Translations under genes and position numbers: made by a program
Assembly: GCA_964619685.1 (NCBI GenBank)
Contig: CAZUET010000033.1
Span: forward strand, 1 to 15,008
DNA length: 15,008 bases
DNA from: RUG14300 sp964619685
GTDB lineage: Bacteria > Bacillota > Clostridia > Christensenellales > CAG-1252
Direction of reading: 5' to 3'
The notes under the pieces: model-generated
Databases searched by the model: none
What the model was told of the DNA's origin: nothing
What the model saw: only the letters and a program-made list of their open reading frames with translations
In this document: in pieces, positions 1 to 8,391 of the stretch
Position numbering within the stretch: the stretch's first letter is position 1
Layout: every line of letters starts with the position of its first letter

Positions 1-19
1 TATATTAATTTATAAATAT

Positions 20-24
20 AGGAG
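20..24 (+). promoter_or_regulatory. Shine-Dalgarno site of pheS
   Basis: AGGAG lies 6 nt before the ATG at 31 and fixes the pheS start. The 19 bases before it are A+T only and could be part of a promoter or leader. The window begins too close to show whether a T-box leader precedes the gene, as is common for pheST in Firmicutes. Confidence 0.85.
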
Positions 25-30
25 CGAACT

Positions 31-1047
31 ATGTTTGATTTGATTAAACAATTAGTAGAAAAGTGTGAGAATGCGATCGATAACGCTACGGATTCTAATA
101 ATTTGTCCGATGTTAAGGTTCAATTCTTAGGCAAAAACGGCGAGTATACCGGTATTCTTCGTGGTATGAAAAATCTTTCTCCCGAAGAAAGACCTACCTT
201 TGGTAAGCTTGTTAATGAGGGAAGAGCGCTTATTGAAAAGCGTATTGCCGAAAAAGAGGCTCAGTTAAAGGCTGAAGAGCAACGTAAAAAGCTCGAATCC
301 GAAACTATCGATGTTACTTTGGATGCAGAGAGTGAAATCGGTTCTATTCATCCATTGACCCTTGTTAAAGACGAGATCGTCAATATCTTTATGGGTTTAG
401 GCTTTGAGGTCAAGGAAGGACCCGAAATCGAAACGGATATGTTTAACTTCCAACTTCTCAATGTACCTAAGGATCACCCTGCAAGAGATATGCAGGACAC
501 ATTCTATGTCAGTGAGAATATTCTTCTTAGAACTCACACCTCTCCTATGCAAGCGAGAGTTATGACTACCGAAAAGCCTCCTATCAGAATAATCTGTCCC
601 GGTAAGGTATACCGTTCGGATGACGATGCTACACATAGTCCTATCTTTAATCAGGTTGAGGGCTTAGTTATAGATAAGGGCGTATCATTATCTCACCTTA
701 AGGGATGCTTAGATATGTTCGCTAAGACAATGTTCGGTAAAGAAACGAAGACTCGTTTCCGTCCTTCATATTTCCCGTTCACAGAGCCAAGCGTTGAGGT
801 CGATGTATCATGCTCGATGTGTGGTGGTAAGGGCTGTAAGCTATGTAAGGGTACAGGTTGGATCGAGGTTCTCGGTGCAGGTGTAGTTAATCCCGACGTA
901 TTGATAAATTGCGGTATAGATCCAGAGGTCTATTCGGGCTTCGCATTCGGATTCGGCGTAGATAGAATGGCAATGATTAAGTACGGTATTCCTCACATTC
1001 GTTTAATGTATGAGGACGATGTCAGAGTTTTGAAACAGTATAAATAG
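31..1047 (+). CDS. pheS: Phenylalanyl-tRNA synthetase alpha subunit
   Basis: Catalytic subunit of the cytoplasmic (alpha-beta)2 enzyme that attaches phenylalanine to tRNA-Phe using ATP. At 338 aa it has the usual bacterial length. Residues 1-90 form the charged N-terminal coiled coil that binds tRNA. The class II core follows, with FNQVEG (motif 2 region), FRPSYFPFTEPS and the C-terminal motif 3 stretch YSGFAFGFGVDR. Ala305 in that stretch corresponds to the Phe-pocket alanine known from E. coli PheS. A C-x2-C-x4-C-x2-C knot (Cys261, 264, 269, 272) sits just before the GWIEVLGAG segment. This insert is common in clostridial PheS and absent from E. coli PheS. The ATG has a good Shine-Dalgarno site, and pheT follows after 9 nt. 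Identification is secure. Confidence 0.98.
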   Translation: MFDLIKQLVEKCENAIDNATDSNNLSDVKVQFLGKNGEYTGILRGMKNLSPEERPTFGKLVNEGRALIEKRIAEKEAQLKAEEQRKKLESETIDVTLDAESEIGSIHPLTLVKDEIVNIFMGLGFEVKEGPEIETDMFNFQLLNVPKDHPARDMQDTFYVSENILLRTHTSPMQARVMTTEKPPIRIICPGKVYRSDDDATHSPIFNQVEGLVIDKGVSLSHLKGCLDMFAKTMFGKETKTRFRPSYFPFTEPSVEVDVSCSMCGGKGCKLCKGTGWIEVLGAGVVNPDVLINCGIDPEVYSGFAFGFGVDRMAMIKYGIPHIRLMYEDDVRVLKQYK

Positions 1048-1050
1048 GAG
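1046..1050 (+). promoter_or_regulatory. Shine-Dalgarno site of pheT overlapping the pheS stop
   Basis: AGGAG begins inside the TAG stop codon of pheS and stands 6 nt before the pheT ATG at 1057. The arrangement suggests that ribosomes finishing pheS re-initiate on pheT, which would help keep the two subunits in balance. Confidence 0.8.
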
Positions 1051-1056
1051 ATTATT

Positions 1057-3453
1057 ATGAAGGTTCCTTTTAGTTGGCTTAAGGATTATGTAGATATTAA
1101 TGTTACCCCCGAGGTCTTGGCTGATAAAATGGTTAAAGCAGGCTTTGAGGTCGAAGAAATTATAGATTTATCACAAAGCATTAAAAAGGTTGTTATCGGT
1201 AAGATATTCTCTATCGAAAGACATCCCGATGCTGAAAAGCTCGTGATCTGTCAGCTCGATTGCGGTCCGGTATACGGTCAAAAGCAGATAGTTACCGCAG
1301 CGACAAATGTTAATGTTGGTGACATCGTTCCTGTATGTATGCACGGTGCAGTTCTTCCCGACGGTAAAACGATTACTAAGGGTAAGCTTCGCGGTGTATT
1401 GAGCGAAGGTATGATGTGTGGCGGTAGCGAACTTGATCTTACCGCTGATGACTATACATTGGCAGGTGTAGACGGTATATTTATTCTTGACGATCATTGT
1501 CCTCTTGGCACCGATATTAATGTTTATCTCCAAAATGACGATTATGTTTTGGATATCGGCGTTACGGCTAACCGTCCCGATTGTAATAGCATTATCGGTA
1601 TTGCAAGAGAGGTTGCAGCCGTATTGAATGTTCCGTTTAAGGGCATTCCTCACTGTGAATATAAAGAGAGTGGCGATATATCCGATTATGTAAAGGTTAC
1701 CGTTAAGGCTGATGACCTATGCCCAAGATATATGGCTAAGGCTGTTAAGAATATAAAGATCGAACAATCGCCCGAGATTATTCGTAGAAGATTGCGTAAG
1801 GTCGGTATCAGACCTATCAATAATATCGTCGATATTACTAACTATGTTCTTACCGAGATAGGTCAACCTATGCATTCATTTGATGCAAATAAGATAGGCG
1901 GACATGAGATAATTGTAAGAAGAGCGGAAGAAAACGAGAAGATAGTTACCCTCGACGAAAAGGAAAATGTTTTAAATAGCGATAACCTCGTTATTTGTGA
2001 TGCAGATAAGCCTGTCGCTTTAGCAGGTATCATGGGTGGAATGAATTCGGGTATTTCGGATGACACAACCGATGTTGTATTTGAATCCGCATGCTTTAAG
2101 AGAGATAATGTTCGTAGAACATCGAGAAAGCTCGGTCTTCGTTCGGATAGCTCTGCAAGGTTTGAAAAGGGTATCGACTTTTTAAGTCAAGAATTGGCTA
2201 TCGAGCGTGTTTGCACAATGATTGCCGAATTAGGCTGTGGCGAGATAGTAGGCGGAGTTATCGATACATTAGGTAAGACTGAGGATCGTAAGATAGCAGT
2301 CAGCGTTAAGCGTATCAATGCTATATTAGGAATCGATATATCGAGCGATATTATGGTTGATATTTTATCGAGATTGTCTTTAAGTCCTGTTCTTGACGGA
2401 GATATCATTTCGTTGACAATACCAGGATATAGAGAAGATCTTATCAATGCTAACGATATAGCTGAAGAAGTCATCAGATTTTACGGCTATGATAATATCG
2501 TAAGTGCTCCTTTGGACGGCTTGAGCCAAACACAGGGCGTAAATACCTATGCACACGAAACAGAAGCTAAAATCCGTAACCTTTTAAGCGGAACGGCAGG
2601 ATATAATGAATGCGTAAGCTATTCCTTTATTTCTCCGTCATTCGTTAAAAAGCTTAGAATTCCCGAGGATGATTATAGAACTCGTACAATTGAGCTATTA
2701 AATCCCTTAGGTGAAGAATTATCGGTAATGCGTACAACCTTATTGCATTCCATGCTAAGCCTTATTGCAGGTAATATCGCAAAAGGTAATAAATCGGCAA
2801 GAATGTATGAGATAGGTAAGGTCTATTTACCCCACGAGCTACCGTTGAATGAACTTCCCGACGAAAAGCCCGTTTTGATGCTTGCTGAGTTCGGTTCGGA
2901 TAAGACATTCTACACAATTAAGAGTGCTTTACAATCAGTACTCGATAAGCTTAATATCACTGCGGAGTTCGCTCCAAAGGTATATCCTTGGTTGCATCCC
3001 GGTAGAAGTGCCGTTGTTACGGTTAACGGTGAGATATTGGGTTATATCGGTGAGATACATCCTGATGTTCAAAGAGATTATAAGATCGAAAAGTGCTATG
3101 TTGCCGAATTATGGCTCGATGTACTTATCGAAAATGAAAAATCGCATCTTCCCTTCGTAGATCTTCCTAAGTTCCCTGCTATTTCGAGAGATCTTGCTTT
3201 CGTAGTTGATAATTCGGTCAATGCTAAATCAATTATAGACGAGGTTAAGAGATTAGGCGGAAGAAAGCTACTTGAAAGCGTAAAGGTATTCGATGTATAT
3301 AGCGGTAAGGGTATTCCGAGCGGTAAGAAGAGTATTGCTTTGGCGTTGAGTTTCAGAGCTAAGGATAGAACATTGGTAGATACCGATGTTAATCCTTTGA
3401 TTGATAAAATCATCAAGGGCGTTGAAGTTAGCTTAGGAGCAGTATTACGCTAA
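1057..3453 (+). CDS. pheT: Phenylalanyl-tRNA synthetase beta subunit
   Basis: Structural, editing and tRNA-binding partner of PheS. At 798 aa it is full length. Visible domains in order: N-terminal segment MKVPFSWLKDYV; EMAP/OB-type tRNA-binding domain at about 44-150 (GKIFSIERHPDAEKL, KLRGVLSEGMMCGG); B3/B4 editing domain at about 215-390 (VGIRPINNIVDITNYV, GQPMHSFDA); B5 domain at about 405-475; catalytic-like core at about 480-690; and a C-terminal ferredoxin-fold anticodon-binding domain from about Phe706 (FPAISRDLAFVVD) to the end. No frameshift or missing block is seen. Its TAA stop overlaps the ATG of the U32 gene by one base, so translation of the two is probably coupled. Identification is secure. 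Confidence 0.98.
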   Translation: MKVPFSWLKDYVDINVTPEVLADKMVKAGFEVEEIIDLSQSIKKVVIGKIFSIERHPDAEKLVICQLDCGPVYGQKQIVTAATNVNVGDIVPVCMHGAVLPDGKTITKGKLRGVLSEGMMCGGSELDLTADDYTLAGVDGIFILDDHCPLGTDINVYLQNDDYVLDIGVTANRPDCNSIIGIAREVAAVLNVPFKGIPHCEYKESGDISDYVKVTVKADDLCPRYMAKAVKNIKIEQSPEIIRRRLRKVGIRPINNIVDITNYVLTEIGQPMHSFDANKIGGHEIIVRRAEENEKIVTLDEKENVLNSDNLVICDADKPVALAGIMGGMNSGISDDTTDVVFESACFKRDNVRRTSRKLGLRSDSSARFEKGIDFLSQELAIERVCTMIAELGCGEIVGGVIDTLGKTEDRKIAVSVKRINAILGIDISSDIMVDILSRLSLSPVLDGDIISLTIPGYREDLINANDIAEEVIRFYGYDNIVSAPLDGLSQTQGVNTYAHETEAKIRNLLSGTAGYNECVSYSFISPSFVKKLRIPEDDYRTRTIELLNPLGEELSVMRTTLLHSMLSLIAGNIAKGNKSARMYEIGKVYLPHELPLNELPDEKPVLMLAEFGSDKTFYTIKSALQSVLDKLNITAEFAPKVYPWLHPGRSAVVTVNGEILGYIGEIHPDVQRDYKIEKCYVAELWLDVLIENEKSHLPFVDLPKFPAISRDLAFVVDNSVNAKSIIDEVKRLGGRKLLESVKVFDVYSGKGIPSGKKSIALALSFRAKDRTLVDTDVNPLIDKIIKGVEVSLGAVLR

Positions 3454-5588
3454 TGGAGCTGTTAGCGCCTGCCGGTACTATTGAAGCATTGATTGCTGCT
3501 GTTAACGCAGGAGCAGATGCAGTTTATTTTGGCTTGGGTGAATTAAATGCCCGAGCCAAATCTATAGATTTCAGTTTATCTAATTTAAGTGAGTGGGCAG
3601 ATTATTGCCACTTGTATGGAGTAAAGGTATATATTACATTGAATGTCAATGTATATGATTCCGAACTTGATAGAGCGCTTGAATTGGCATATAACGCATA
3701 TGAAAAGGGTGCCGATGCACTTATAGTCAGTGATTTAGGGCTTATTACAGAGATAAGAAGACTATATCCCTTTATTCCTGTGCATGTATCTACACAAGCT
3801 GGTATAAAAACTGTTGACGGTGCCGAATTTTATAAAAAGCTCGGTGTAACCAGAGTAGTCCTTTCTCGTGAAGCAAGTATTGATGAGATAGCCTCTATTA
3901 AGGGCATCGAAAAGGAAGTATTTGTTCACGGTGCATTATGTGTTGCATTTTCGGGTAATTGTCTATTGTCTTGCTATATTGGTGGTAAGAGCGGTAATAG
4001 GGGGCAATGTAGACAACCTTGTAGACAAGAATATATCGTTACAGATGAAAGTGGTAATACTTTGTGTAAGGGATATAACTTGTCAAGTAAGGATATTTGT
4101 TTAGATAAGTATTTATCCGAGCTTGAGAGCGTGGGTGTAGATTGCTTAAAAATAGAGGGTAGACTTAAAAGTCCCGAATATGTTTATTCTGTTACAAAGT
4201 ATTATCGAGATCTTCTGGACGGCTTAAAGCCCGATAAAAAAGATGTTTTGACTGCATTCGCAAGGGGTGGTTTTACACCTGCATATTTTAAATCTCGTAA
4301 TGTGATATATCCTAAGACCGCAAGTCATATCGGGCGAGAAGTCGGTAAGGTCCTTGGTATTACACGTAAAAACGGATTTCCTTATGCATTGGTAAATGCC
4401 CCCTTTAATAAGGGTGACGGACTAAAAATATTATGGAAAGGAGTGGAAGTAGGCGGAAGCGATGTTACCTCTTGTACAAAGACCGAAAAGGGATATTTGA
4501 TTCCGGTCAGTAACGGAGTTGAGAAAGGCGATATATTGTGTCTTACACGCTCGGAGGCTCTAAGCGATAAGGTGCGTAAGGCTAAAAAACGCTTAGGCGT
4601 TTCATTTACTCTGTCTATCGGTTCACCGTCAATATTGACCGCTTCTTACGGTGATATAAGCGTTTCCGTGAACGGTGCGGATGCTGTAGATATTAGAGAT
4701 CTTACATATGAAGAGGTCTTTTCTCAATTATCAAAGACAGGTAATACCGATTTTATGCTCGAGCATCTCACATGTAGTGGTAGCGGATACCTTGCTAAAT
4801 CAGTACTAAATCAACTAAGAAATAATACGCTCGATACCCTAAAAAGGGCAATCATCGATGCGTACAATCAAGAGATAGCTCCTTTAACCGATATTCAAGA
4901 GATAAAGCAAAATGAACATATACAAGGTACTATAATTGAATCGGATAGGCTTATTGACGGTGATTATACTGCACTTGTTTATTATCCGAGATATGTAAGT
5001 ACTTCCGAATATCAAAAAGCAGTTGATTTTGTAAGGAGTAGCGGTAAAAAGCTTTATATTAAACTTCCCGTTTTACTTGATCGTACACTTCAAAATGAGC
5101 TTGTTAATTTTGCCAAGTCTAACGGTATAGGTGTTTATGCCGATAATATAGGATTGGTAGAGCTTTCAAGACAATGTTCTGTGCCGTACATTGCCGGTAT
5201 AGGATTAAACATAGCCAACTCATTTACTGCTAAGCAATTTGCCGATGCCGATGCCATTGTTGCTTCTGTTGAACTTGGAGGTTATACAGTTGAAGGAGCA
5301 ACTCATACGTTTGCGTCAGGACGAATTCCATTGATGCATTTTGAGCATTGCCCTAACGAATCTGTAAACGGAGTAGGCTGTAAGGATTGTAAGAATAAAG
5401 GTAGGACTCTTTATTATAATTACGGTAATAATAAATTTAAGCTTATCGGCTTTATTTCGGATAAAAGGTGCTATTATTCCCTTTATTCGGATAGATGTAT
5501 TAAGCTTGACTTTGTAAAGGATAATAAATACATTTCGTTCATTGGCGGAGATGCCCCCATAAAAGCGGACGGAATTATAGGTGAATAA
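3453..5588 (+). CDS. U32-family protein, RlhA-like (probable RNA hydroxylation)
   Basis: The N-terminal 250 residues are a classic 'peptidase U32' domain: MELLAPAGTIEALIAAVNAGADAVYFG at the start, a TIM-barrel-like repeat pattern, then HGALC at 159-163 with further cysteines at 170, 174, 186 and 190. A central region resembles the collagenase-like DUF3656 domain. The C-terminus has a second cysteine set (HCP at 633, C-x2-C at 643/646, then 673 and 682). At 711 aa it is close in length and architecture to E. coli RlhA (YdcP), which is needed for 5-hydroxycytidine at 23S rRNA position 2501. The related TrhP hydroxylates tRNA U34. The four-cysteine set fits the Fe-S cluster expected of these proteins. 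The database name 'peptidase' is probably misleading here. AGGAG at 3435-3439 lies 13 nt upstream, and the start overlaps the pheT stop. Family assignment is firm; the exact RNA target is inference. Confidence 0.88.
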   Translation: MELLAPAGTIEALIAAVNAGADAVYFGLGELNARAKSIDFSLSNLSEWADYCHLYGVKVYITLNVNVYDSELDRALELAYNAYEKGADALIVSDLGLITEIRRLYPFIPVHVSTQAGIKTVDGAEFYKKLGVTRVVLSREASIDEIASIKGIEKEVFVHGALCVAFSGNCLLSCYIGGKSGNRGQCRQPCRQEYIVTDESGNTLCKGYNLSSKDICLDKYLSELESVGVDCLKIEGRLKSPEYVYSVTKYYRDLLDGLKPDKKDVLTAFARGGFTPAYFKSRNVIYPKTASHIGREVGKVLGITRKNGFPYALVNAPFNKGDGLKILWKGVEVGGSDVTSCTKTEKGYLIPVSNGVEKGDILCLTRSEALSDKVRKAKKRLGVSFTLSIGSPSILTASYGDISVSVNGADAVDIRDLTYEEVFSQLSKTGNTDFMLEHLTCSGSGYLAKSVLNQLRNNTLDTLKRAIIDAYNQEIAPLTDIQEIKQNEHIQGTIIESDRLIDGDYTALVYYPRYVSTSEYQKAVDFVRSSGKKLYIKLPVLLDRTLQNELVNFAKSNGIGVYADNIGLVELSRQCSVPYIAGIGLNIANSFTAKQFADADAIVASVELGGYTVEGATHTFASGRIPLMHFEHCPNESVNGVGCKDCKNKGRTLYYNYGNNKFKLIGFISDKRCYYSLYSDRCIKLDFVKDNKYISFIGGDAPIKADGIIGE

Positions 5589-7948
5589 TGATAACCGAAA
5601 GAGTGCTTAAAGCGTTAGAGTATCTCAAAATACTCGGTATAGTCAGCGGATTTGCTCAATCTGCAAAGGCAAAGGAAGAGGTCTTAAAAATAAGACCTAT
5701 TTCGGACATGCAAAAATGTGATAGACTTTTAGCGGAGACCGATGAGGCAAGTAGATTATTATATGATTATAATATCAATCCGTCTTTTAATGTTGATGAT
5801 GTTACCGATTCTATAAGGCTTGCAGAAAAGCAGTCGGTATTGAGTATAAGAGAGTTAATGAGTATAGTAACGGTGCTTAGAGTATCGTCCGAGGTTAAGA
5901 CCGCTACAACTAAGTACAAAATGGAACTTCCTATTCTTTATGAATATGGTATTGATATTTATACAGCCGATATTTTAGCCGAAGAAATTGATAATGCCAT
6001 ACTAAATGATGAAGAATTGAGAGATACCGCTTCACCCGAACTATACGATATTCGTCAGGCTATCCGTAGAGGTAATGAACGCTTAAAGGATAGAATTACC
6101 GCTATTGTTAATAATAAGAGCATTTCAAAATATCTACAAGATACCATTGTAACAAAGCGTGACGATAGATATGTTATCCCGGTTAAAGCGGAATACAGAT
6201 CATTTATCAATGGTATAGTTCACGATCAATCGTCATCGGGACAAACTATTTTTATAGAGCCTGCCGAGGTCGTGGAAATGAATAACGCATTAAGACAGCT
6301 TGAGCTTGACGAAGCAAAAGAAGTCGAGCGTATTTTGAGAGCATATACCGCACGCATTGCATCTATTTCTACTCAAATACTCACCAATTTACAAATAATT
6401 GTGGAATTAGATGTAATTTTCTCAAGAGCGGTATTTTCAAGACGATTTAACGCAGTAAAGCCCGAATTGAACTCAAAAGGAAGTTTGTATATTAAAGAAG
6501 GTCGTCATCCCCTCATAGATGTAAAAAAAGTCGTTCCTGTTACTGTAAAATTAGGTAGAGATTATAATTTACTTTTGATTACAGGACCTAATACAGGAGG
6601 TAAGACGGTTTCCCTTAAGCTTACAGGGTTGTTTACCTTAATGGCAATGAGCGGATTATTCTTGCCGTGTAAAAATGCGGAAATATCGGTGTTCAATAGC
6701 GTTTTTTGTGATGTGGGAGACGAACAAAGTATAGAGCAAAGCTTATCTACATTCTCGTCACATATTAAAAATGTGGTTGATATAGTAGATAATGTAGATA
6801 ATAATAGCCTTGTCCTCCTTGACGAGTTAGGTGCAGGAACAGATCCCGAAGAGGGTGCATCATTAGCTGTTTCGGTAACCGATTATCTGTTAAGATCGGG
6901 TGCTAAGGGTATAATTACGACACACTATTCGAGATTAAAGGAATATTCCTATCAAACAAAAGGGGTTGAAAATGCTTCAATGGACTTTAATCCCGAAACA
7001 TTTGAGCCTACCTATAAATTGATAATCGGTATTCCCGGAACAAGTAACGCACTTGAAATAAGTCGTAGATTAGGCTTGAATAACGAGATAATTGAAAATG
7101 CAAAGCACGGTTTGAGCACCGAGAAGCAAAGCTTTGAAGAGGTTTTACAATCTGCAGATCAAACGAGAAGACTTGCAGAGGAAAGAAAACTCGAAGCGGA
7201 TAAAAAAGCTCGTGAACTAAGTGAAGAGATAGCTAAGTACCGTTCGCTACAAGCAAAGCTTCAAAATGAAATAGATAGATTGAATGCAAATTCAAAAAAG
7301 GAAGTCCGTAGAATGGTCGATAATGCATTAGTCGAGGTCAATGAGATATTGACACAACTCAAAGCACTAATGGATCAACCTACTAAGGGTAGTTATTTTG
7401 ACGCAACTAAGCTTAAAAAGCAAATAGAGGGTATTAGTGTTAAGCTTGAAAACGAGGATAGAGAACAAATAGAATTGTCCAACGAAGAGCCTCGTCCCGG
7501 TGATAAGGTCTTTTTGACCACCATTAACGATGTTGCAATATTGAGCAGTATTTCACCGAATGGCGAATATGTTGTAAAGATCGGTAATATAACAACTACC
7601 GCACGAAAAAAGAATGTCAAGAAACTAAAAGATCAAAATTACGGTAATAAACAAAAGGTCGAAAGTAAAAAGCCTATCAAATATGTTAATCCTATACCGC
7701 AAGCCAAAAATGTCAGAGAGATAAACCTATTAGGTAAATATGTAGATGAAGCAATATATCTGTTAGACGATTTTATTGCCGATTGTAAGGCTCATAATAT
7801 GGAAACTTGCCGAGTAATACACGGTAACGGTACAGGTGCTTTGCGTAACGGTATTTGGGATTATCTAAGCGGTGCGGATATAGTCAGCTATCGATTAGGT
7901 AATAGAGATGAGGGCGGTAGCGGTGCTACCATTATAAGATTAAGATGA
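5588..7948 (+). CDS. mutS2: MutS2 (Smr-domain ATPase, ribosome rescue / anti-recombination)
   Basis: At 786 aa it has the normal MutS2 length. Residues 1-300 are the MutS core and clamp helices. The ABC-type ATPase follows with Walker A GPNTGGKT at 333-340, the signature region around DEQSIEQSLSTFSSH, Walker B LVLLDELGAGTD (Asp412, Glu413) and the switch histidine in TTHYS. A long charged coiled coil spans about 500-620, then a basic linker and a C-terminal Smr domain from about 712 with HGNGTG (His745) and GGSGATI. MutS2 lacks the mismatch-recognition domain of MutS. In Bacillus it acts on recombination intermediates and on collided ribosomes. The usual Smr LDLRG motif reads INLLG (712-716) here. 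The start overlaps the upstream stop by one base, with AGGTG just before it. The end overlaps the next gene by 4 nt (ATGA). Confidence 0.97.
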   Translation: MITERVLKALEYLKILGIVSGFAQSAKAKEEVLKIRPISDMQKCDRLLAETDEASRLLYDYNINPSFNVDDVTDSIRLAEKQSVLSIRELMSIVTVLRVSSEVKTATTKYKMELPILYEYGIDIYTADILAEEIDNAILNDEELRDTASPELYDIRQAIRRGNERLKDRITAIVNNKSISKYLQDTIVTKRDDRYVIPVKAEYRSFINGIVHDQSSSGQTIFIEPAEVVEMNNALRQLELDEAKEVERILRAYTARIASISTQILTNLQIIVELDVIFSRAVFSRRFNAVKPELNSKGSLYIKEGRHPLIDVKKVVPVTVKLGRDYNLLLITGPNTGGKTVSLKLTGLFTLMAMSGLFLPCKNAEISVFNSVFCDVGDEQSIEQSLSTFSSHIKNVVDIVDNVDNNSLVLLDELGAGTDPEEGASLAVSVTDYLLRSGAKGIITTHYSRLKEYSYQTKGVENASMDFNPETFEPTYKLIIGIPGTSNALEISRRLGLNNEIIENAKHGLSTEKQSFEEVLQSADQTRRLAEERKLEADKKARELSEEIAKYRSLQAKLQNEIDRLNANSKKEVRRMVDNALVEVNEILTQLKALMDQPTKGSYFDATKLKKQIEGISVKLENEDREQIELSNEEPRPGDKVFLTTINDVAILSSISPNGEYVVKIGNITTTARKKNVKKLKDQNYGNKQKVESKKPIKYVNPIPQAKNVREINLLGKYVDEAIYLLDDFIADCKAHNMETCRVIHGNGTGALRNGIWDYLSGADIVSYRLGNRDEGGSGATIIRLR

Positions 7949-8391
7949 TATACGAGCAGTTGTTACCCGTCAAACATACACCAAAGGGCAAGTTAAAAAG
8001 GGCGTTACAGATAATAGGCGTTTTTCATTATTTAATAGCGATAATGCTTGCAGTATGCTTAGCATTTATCCATTGGAAACTTTTATTTGTCGGCTTAGTA
8101 CCTTTTGTTATAGGCTTGGTTTGGGGCAATATTGCTTGTCTATTCGCATTCGATTATAAGTATATTTATAATGACGGCGTTTTGACCGTTTATCGAACAA
8201 ATACCTATGGTAAGTATAAGCTTAAATTGATAGTAGCGGTATCCGATATGATCAAAGTGGATGAGAGTAAAGCGATACTACTTACCGAATATAAAGAAAG
8301 ATATTATTTTTCTATCAATGGTGTGAATTATGCCATTTCACCCGATAATTTTATGTTATCATTGATAGAGCACGGAGTTAATAATGAGTAA
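7945..8391 (+). CDS. Small two-helix membrane protein with PH-like C-terminal domain, unknown function
   Basis: A 148-aa protein that I do not recognise with certainty. A short cytoplasmic, basic N-terminus (residues 1-20, PKGKLKRA) is followed by two hydrophobic helices at about 21-42 and 46-69. A soluble part at 70-145 is rich in beta-type alternation (FDYKYIYNDGVLTVYR). This layout of two helices followed by a YxYxxxxGxL strand pair is that of small bacterial PH-like membrane proteins. It faintly recalls DUF6106, but that is from memory and uncertain. By the positive-inside rule the beta domain should face the cytoplasm. The start overlaps the mutS2 stop by 4 nt, without a clear Shine-Dalgarno site. 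The end overlaps the desulfurase start by 8 nt, so it is translationally embedded in the operon. Codon use matches its neighbours. Confidence 0.8.
   Translation: MIYEQLLPVKHTPKGKLKRALQIIGVFHYLIAIMLAVCLAFIHWKLLFVGLVPFVIGLVWGNIACLFAFDYKYIYNDGVLTVYRTNTYGKYKLKLIVAVSDMIKVDESKAILLTEYKERYYFSINGVNYAISPDNFMLSLIEHGVNNE
8374..8377 (+). promoter_or_regulatory. Shine-Dalgarno site of the desulfurase gene
   Basis: GGAG stands 6 nt before the ATG at 8384 and lies inside the coding end of the small membrane protein gene. It decides the desulfurase start, which reads MSNYVYLDNAATT, the expected N-terminus of the family. Confidence 0.75.

Noticed and set aside
1..30. Possible T-box or promoter ahead of pheS
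   Set aside because: Only 30 bases are visible. They show a Shine-Dalgarno site and A+T sequence but none of the T-box landmarks, so nothing can be called.
1171..1653. 160-codon minus-strand frame opposite pheT
   Set aside because: The pheT protein is clearly conserved across this stretch. The antisense frame shows no domain and no start signals.
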